64,000 nt of DNA from Armatimonadota bacterium (GTDB taxonomy: Bacteria > Armatimonadota > HRBIN16). How positions within the stretch are numbered: the first letter of the stretch is position 1; each line of letters begins with the position of its first letter. The notes under the pieces are model-generated. The model had not been told where the DNA came from. It saw only the letters and a program-made list of their open reading frames with translations, and ran no database searches. This document shows positions 59,655 to 64,000 of this stretch, piece after piece. Made by a program: the position numbers and the translations under genes. Where the stretch lies: NCBI GenBank assembly GCA_026003175.1, contig BPGT01000001.1:1092839-1156838 (forward strand), given 5' to 3'.

Positions 59655-60692
59655 TCACTCCATCCGAACAAACGCCTTCACTACGCCGTCTCGATACTCT
59701 ACAGCGGTATCGAACGCTTGCTGACACTGCGCCATTGGGAAGATGTGCGTTGCCAGCCGGGATAGCGGCACTCTGCCTTGCACCACCAGCGTCATCGCCC
59801 GTTTGAGAGTGAGGCGAGAACGACGCACCATGAGGATACTTAACCCCTTGCGCCGGGCAGCGGAACCTTCCAGGCGAACGTGTCCAGCGGGATTGGTTCC
59901 TATCATCAGGCACTTCGCGCCGGGCGCGGCGATTTGCGCGGTTTGCCACTGGGTGTCGTCTACCCCTGCACATTCGAACACGTAGTCGAAGCCCCTGCCG
60001 CTGGTAAAGCGTCGCGCTTCCGCGACCACATCGGTTTGTGCGGCGTGCACCACTTCGTCCGCGCCCAGCTCCCGTGCCAGATTCAGCCGATGCTGCAGCA
60101 AGTCGGTACAGAAGAGAGGATGCACCCCCATCTGCTTGAGAACCATCAGCACACACAATCCCAGCGTGCCGCAGCCTAATATCGCTGCCGAAGTGCCTGT
60201 ACGCACCTTGCCCAGGTCTACTGCATGCAGTGCAATTGCCAGAGGCTCCAGTAATACCGCTTCGGCGTCGCTCAGGGTGTCGGGCACGGGTTCCAGCAGG
60301 TGCGCTGGATGGGTGATACGCTCCTGCATCGCTCCCGCTTTCGGGGGTAAGCCCAGAAAGAGGTGATTTGGGCAGAGGTTGAGGTCGCCGCGCAGACAGA
60401 ACTCGCAGCGCAGGCAGGGTATCGCCGGTTCTATCGCCACCCGCCTGCCGAGAAGATGTGCGTGTTCCGAAGAGGTAACCTCCTCCACGACGCCCATCGC
60501 CTCATGTCCCAGCACAAAAGGCAATGATGCCCTGGCTTCGCCGATGGCGCCGTCGCGGAACAGGTGCAGGTCGGAACCGCAGATGCCTACCTGCAGTACG
60601 CGCACCAACGCGTCGCCTACCTGTGGTGACGGCTCGGGTACCAAAAGGCACTCCACCTGACGTATACCTGTGAGGCAGACCGACGATTGCAC
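59655..60692 (-). CDS. Zinc-dependent alcohol/sorbitol dehydrogenase (MDR family)
   Basis: A 345-aa medium-chain dehydrogenase. Catalytic zinc residues lie in VGICGSDLHLF (Cys ~38) and VLGHEAMGVVEEV (His, Glu). The structural zinc loop CLRCEFCLRGDLNLC has four Cys. The nucleotide loop is AAILGCGTLGLCVLMVLKQM (~170). It oxidises a polyol or alcohol, probably a sugar alcohol. GTG start at 60690-60692, with AGGAGG upstream. Next to a dipeptidase gene on the same strand, with 70 bases between them. Confidence 0.9.
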   Translation of the reverse strand: MQSSVCLTGIRQVECLLVPEPSPQVGDALVRVLQVGICGSDLHLFRDGAIGEARASLPFVLGHEAMGVVEEVTSSEHAHLLGRRVAIEPAIPCLRCEFCLRGDLNLCPNHLFLGLPPKAGAMQERITHPAHLLEPVPDTLSDAEAVLLEPLAIALHAVDLGKVRTGTSAAILGCGTLGLCVLMVLKQMGVHPLFCTDLLQHRLNLARELGADEVVHAAQTDVVAEARRFTSGRGFDYVFECAGVDDTQWQTAQIAAPGAKCLMIGTNPAGHVRLEGSAARRKGLSILMVRRSRLTLKRAMTLVVQGRVPLSRLATHIFPMAQCQQAFDTAVEYRDGVVKAFVRME

Positions 60693-60762
60693 GGTGGATA
60701 TATCCTCCTATTCTGCGCCTGTTCCTTCTTCTGGGTGATTACACTTTGTCGTGACCCATGAC

Positions 60763-62142
60763 TCACTGCGCCAGTTCGTACAGGATGCGCGCGTAGATGA
60801 GCGTAATCTTCTGCAGGGTGCTCACCGCGATGCGCTCATCGGGTTCGTGCGCTGCACCGTCGCCCTCGAACCCCGTGCCGATAGCCACGATGTTTTGCGT
60901 GGCGCGGGCGTACGTGCCGCCGCCCATTGTCCTGGGGGGACTCTCGTCGCCTGTCTCCTCGCGGTATACGCGCAGGATGGTCTGCAGGAAAGGCGTTTCC
61001 AGCGGAACGTAAAGCGGCGCAATGCCGAATTGGCTGGCGAGCGAGAATCCTGTTGACTCGATAGCTGCCTGAAGTTGATTCAGCAAGGCGTCCAGCGTCC
61101 AGGTGACCGGGTAGCGCACGTTCACTGTACACTTCACCCGCGAACCGTCGTATTCGAAAACACCCAGATTGGTCGTGGTGGCACCAGACACTTCATCGCT
61201 GTGTGCGATACCCAACGCAGAACCGTCCAGGCTGTTTGCCCACTTGCGTACAGCGCCCAGCCATGTGGCTTCTTCGGGCAGGTTCAATGGTTTCAGGGCG
61301 TCCAGCAGCTTCGCTACCGCGTTTATCCCCTCGCTGGGCGAACTGCCATGTGCCGATTTGCCTCGCGCCGTGACCAGCACGCCGTCCTCTTCGGATGCGG
61401 TCACCACGTCCTCCAGTCCTGCCAGCACATTCTGAATAGCGCTAATCTGCTCGTCCGTCGCTTGCAGGAAGGCTTCGGCGTAGTCGGGAACCATATTCGC
61501 CCGCTCACCTCCGCGTGCCCACGTGATGCGAGGCGTATTATCTGAACGAGGAGCCGACTTCTCCAGTTGTAAGTTCACAATGCCCTTCTCGGCGTAGATG
61601 AGAGGCCAGCCTCCGTCGGGAGTGAAACCGCACGCAGGTCGCTCCGGTTCGTGCTGGAAGTAGTACTTCATACACTCCCAGCCGCTCTCTTCGTCGCCGC
61701 CCACAATCAGGCGGAGACGCTTGCGAACAGACAATCCCAGCTCCCGAATGGCTCGCGCTGCGTAGATGACGGCGATGGTTGGACCTTTATCGTCCTGGGC
61801 ACCTCGCGCGTAGATGTAGCCGTCGCGCAACACGCCATCGAACGGCGGCACGCTCCAGCCGTTGCCCGGCGGCACTACGTCCACATGGCTGAGCGTAGCG
61901 ACAATCTCGTCACCTTCGCCCATTTCCAGATGCAGCGCATAGCCGTCGTAGTCTTTCGTGCGGAAGCCGTATCGCTCACCGAATTCCAGCACGCGGTCAA
62001 AAGCGCAGCGAACGCCCAGCCCAAACGGTGCGCCGGGTAGAGGATGGCTTTTCACACTTTCGCACTGCAAAAGCGTACGCAGGTCGGCAATCATTTCATC
62101 GGTATGCTCTTCAATCCAGCGTTGCAGGGCATCACGCATCAT
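60763..62142 (-). CDS. PepV-like M20 dipeptidase
   Basis: A 459-aa zinc peptidase. Metal and catalytic sites: ATLSHVDVVPPGNGW (His, Asp), ARGAQDDKGPTIAVIYAAR (bridging Asp), GGDEESGWE (general base Glu plus ligand) and GDGAAHEPDERIAV near the end (last His). The PepV-type lid is present as a ~150-residue insert. It degrades short peptides in the cytoplasm, with beta-Ala-His-type dipeptides as known substrates. The start is the ATG at 62142, with AAGGAGG ten bases upstream; the longer reading is rejected. Confidence 0.88.
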   Translation of the reverse strand: MMRDALQRWIEEHTDEMIADLRTLLQCESVKSHPLPGAPFGLGVRCAFDRVLEFGERYGFRTKDYDGYALHLEMGEGDEIVATLSHVDVVPPGNGWSVPPFDGVLRDGYIYARGAQDDKGPTIAVIYAARAIRELGLSVRKRLRLIVGGDEESGWECMKYYFQHEPERPACGFTPDGGWPLIYAEKGIVNLQLEKSAPRSDNTPRITWARGGERANMVPDYAEAFLQATDEQISAIQNVLAGLEDVVTASEEDGVLVTARGKSAHGSSPSEGINAVAKLLDALKPLNLPEEATWLGAVRKWANSLDGSALGIAHSDEVSGATTTNLGVFEYDGSRVKCTVNVRYPVTWTLDALLNQLQAAIESTGFSLASQFGIAPLYVPLETPFLQTILRVYREETGDESPPRTMGGGTYARATQNIVAIGTGFEGDGAAHEPDERIAVSTLQKITLIYARILYELAQ

Positions 62143-62704
62143 ATCATTCGGACCTCCTTGTGTATACCATTTGGGCAAAAAGACGCATTTCCCCTGCCAG
62201 GGATGCCTGCCTGCCACCTCCCCGCATTTGGTACCGGGTTTGCCATCTGCGTCTAATGTGGGGCACAGCTAGCCTCCTGAAGCGACATGTCCGCTGGGTA
62301 TAATTATCCTTTTGGAACATCACTTGCTCGACACAATAATAAGACTCTACTTGTGCTATGCCCCTTGCTCAGATGCCTCGCAGTGGAGTGCGGTAGATGG
62401 TCTGCCGTGAAAGAGCAATCACACCAGTATGTTCAGCCCCAACGCTTGCCAGAAGGTGATATGCTGGAGCCTGTGGTGTCCTGTTGAGGAAAGGAACAGC
62501 CTCGTCCGCGAGGAAAATATAATTGTAACTCATCGTTGGGTGCGCACGACGCTGTGTTCAACGGTCGCGCTCTGAGAGTCAGCGAAGCATCTCAGTGTGG
62601 CGATATAACGGGATTGTTCGATTGCTCAGAATGACAGAATGAGCAACATTCCTGCTATTATCAAATAAGATGCGTGCAACGATGCGAGATAAGGAGGTTA
62701 TTAT
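62143..62704. other. Intergenic stretch with REP-like element
   Basis: About 560 bases between divergent genes. From ~62570 to 62640 it has CTCTGAGAGTCAGCGAAGCAT then CTCAG, and further GATTGCTCAGAATGACAG, a dispersed repeat also present near 53 kb. Short frames here have no coding character. The dipeptidase promoter and the lnt promoter should lie here; neither was resolved. Confidence 0.5.
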
Positions 62705-64000
62705 ATGGATACCTCCCACGCCCATGAGACGACCTGCTCGGCTGTGGCAGGGGTAATCCAGCGCGCTGTCGCCGCCATCGCTTCCGGCGTGCTGTTCGCC
62801 TTCGCCCTGCCCCTATACGATGTGCCTCTTCTGGCTTTTGTGGCGTTTGTCCCCCTGCTGGTAGCCGTGTTCAAAGCGTCAGGATACAGGGCGATGTGGT
62901 ATGCTCTGCTGATGGCAATAACCACCTGTGCGATGCTGCTGGGCATTCCCCAAGAGCCTTCCTACACTTTGGTGCTGATGCCTTTTCTTGCGTTTGGCGC
63001 TCTGACGTCGCTGGTGCTGGCAGTTGCGCGCTGGTTGGGCGTGCAAGGCGGCTGGGTAACCGTCGTGGGAACGGGCGCGGCGGGCGTTTTGGTCGAGTGG
63101 TTAGCGGCAAGTGTGGACTTCCCCTACACTGTGGGGCTGGCGATCTGGCGCGACGCTTTACTCCTGTGGGTTGCAGGTTGGACAGGTGTGTGGGGATTGG
63201 CTTTCCTCTTGTGGTCGGTGAACGTGGCGATAGCTCAGGCAGTAGTGCTGAGGCGTGCAGCGAATCCCCTGTTCATTGTACTGCCCCCGCTGGTGCTGCT
63301 ACACGCGCTGGGCTGGCTGCAGATAGCGCTTGCATCCGACAAGCAAACGGTGCGCGTCGCGGTGATACAGCAAGAGGAGAGCTCGGGGATACTCTCGGCA
63401 TTGCAGAGGGCGAAAGGGCAGGGGGCGCAACTCGCCGTGCTGCCGGAAACCTGCTGTACGGAGACAGAGGTAAGCCGCTGGGCACAGGAGATGCAAATGT
63501 GGATTGTGTTTGGCTACTGGGGCACGGGCAACAGCGCTTCGCTGGTTGCTCCCGACGGGCGAATCAGCCCGCCGTACCACAAGATACATGCATACGGTGG
63601 CGAGCCACGCTCGTGGCGCCGTGGAGACCCTGTACGTGCCTTCGAATCGCCTTTCGGCAAACTGGGAGCAGTTATCTGCTACGATACCATGTTCAGCGAC
63701 GCGGTTCGCTTGCAGGCTCGCAACGGCGTGCGATTACTGGCTATACCCACATATGACCCTGTGACACCTCGGCTGGCTCTGCACTATTTGCATGCGGCAA
63801 GCACCACTTTGCGTGCTGCCGAACACCGGCTCCCATTGGCGCGTGCAGAGTACCGAGCTGCCTCGATGGTTGTAGACCGCTTCGGGCGTGTGCTGGCGAA
63901 AGGTGGCGAAGGGGACACCGTGGTGGTCGCCGATGTGTCTCTGGGTGACGGACGTGGTACGCTCGCCACGCGGCTGGGTGACTATTGGGTGCTTATGTGT
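62705..64000 (+). CDS. lnt: Apolipoprotein N-acyltransferase (partial, runs off the end)
   Basis: An open frame of 432 codons to the window edge. Six or so membrane helices (~20-210) are followed by a nitrilase-type domain. The catalytic triad is visible: Glu in VLPETCCTE (~245), Lys in YHKIHAYGGEPRSWRRG (~290) and Cys in GAVICYDTMFSDAVRLQARN (~325). It N-acylates lipoproteins as the last step of their maturation, and is found in diderms and some monoderms. AAGGAGG precedes the ATG at 62705. It is not listed among complete frames only because its stop is outside the window. Confidence 0.9.
   Translation, partial: MDTSHAHETTCSAVAGVIQRAVAAIASGVLFAFALPLYDVPLLAFVAFVPLLVAVFKASGYRAMWYALLMAITTCAMLLGIPQEPSYTLVLMPFLAFGALTSLVLAVARWLGVQGGWVTVVGTGAAGVLVEWLAASVDFPYTVGLAIWRDALLLWVAGWTGVWGLAFLLWSVNVAIAQAVVLRRAANPLFIVLPPLVLLHALGWLQIALASDKQTVRVAVIQQEESSGILSALQRAKGQGAQLAVLPETCCTETEVSRWAQEMQMWIVFGYWGTGNSASLVAPDGRISPPYHKIHAYGGEPRSWRRGDPVRAFESPFGKLGAVICYDTMFSDAVRLQARNGVRLLAIPTYDPVTPRLALHYLHAASTTLRAAEHRLPLARAEYRAASMVVDRFGRVLAKGGEGDTVVVADVSLGDGRGTLATRLGDYWVLMC

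Noticed and set aside
59608-60156. Long N-terminal extension of the nuclease-like frame
   Set aside because: Composition is Gly/Arg/Ser-rich and it lies over the C-terminal part of the dehydrogenase gene; the ATG at 59607 with a ribosome binding site is preferred.

Overview
The window looks like a chromosomal segment of a diderm, heterotrophic bacterium with moderately high GC, most likely Armatimonadota; the taxon is inferred, not searched. Signs of a diderm are an Omp85/BamA-type barrel protein, a second large outer-membrane-type barrel protein, apolipoprotein N-acyltransferase and TatA. Armatimonadota-like traits are the many Gfo/Idh/MocA sugar dehydrogenases, prepilin-like secreted proteins, dockerin-like C-termini (two genes), a decayed PEP-CTERM gene, and strong AGGAGG ribosome binding sites that often drive GTG or TTG starts. 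No insertion sequence, phage or CRISPR array was seen.

Layout. 0-7.2 kb: end of a secreted protein, an ECF sigma/anti-sigma pair, a DUF4446 membrane protein divergent from signal peptidase I and an Omp85 protein, then two Gfo/Idh/MocA dehydrogenases with a xylose-isomerase-like epimerase. 7.6-12.9 kb: a tight minus-strand run (peroxiredoxin, secreted helical protein, MFS transporter, CBM9/DUF5916 barrel protein, rsmI). 13-20.6 kb: secreted proteins, two ending in the same dockerin-like module, around a visibly lower-GC cassette (sigma-region-4-like protein, small Cys-rich exported protein, HEAT protein, frameshifted prepilin). 20.7-25.5 kb: a NagB-like deaminase, a Gfo/Idh dehydrogenase and a PIG-L deacetylase, invaded by two toxin-antitoxin-type modules (MNT-HEPN; DUF433-DUF5615) with a duplicated 5' end of the PIG-L gene. 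25.4-26.2 kb is a graveyard: a DUF433 remnant, three copies of a ~90-bp two-hairpin repeat and a PEP-CTERM pseudogene.

26.3-37 kb holds membrane functions: a 1541-aa fusion of a degenerate M28 peptidase domain with an FtsX-like permease, GYF/DUF4190 and DUF2752 proteins, an OPT-like transporter, TatA, and a four-gene cassette (duplicated-domain protein, PqqD-like protein, minimal FtsX permease, LolD/MacB-type ATPase). 37.2-40.6 kb: hisC overlapping a DAHP synthase gene that is frameshifted in a G7 run, then a THUMP RNA methyltransferase. 40.7-44.4 kb: a histidine kinase/HDOD regulator/degenerate HD-GYP regulator operon. 44.6-49.6 kb: a DUF4139 protein, a decayed nuclease-like gene, a sugar operon (two SIS isomerases and a beta-propeller glycosidase), an Rhs remnant and tRNA-Gln. 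49.8-53 kb: enolase, pyruvate kinase and an FtsB-like protein. 53.1-64 kb: a TIGR01777 epimerase, a URO-D-like protein, an acyl-ACP-reductase-like oxidoreductase, a beta-helix protein, a TauE/SafE transporter, a coiled-coil PD-(D/E)XK protein, a zinc alcohol dehydrogenase, a PepV-like dipeptidase and the start of lnt.

Taken together the genes suggest an organism living on sugars and peptides. The strongest leads for something undescribed are the PqqD/mini-FtsX/ATPase cassette, the sigma-like/Cys-rich/HEAT/prepilin cassette, the dead-peptidase/FtsX fusion, and the anti-sigma factor carrying an STN-like sensor domain. Several frameshifts lie at G runs and may be sequence errors. All domain calls were made by eye without database searches.
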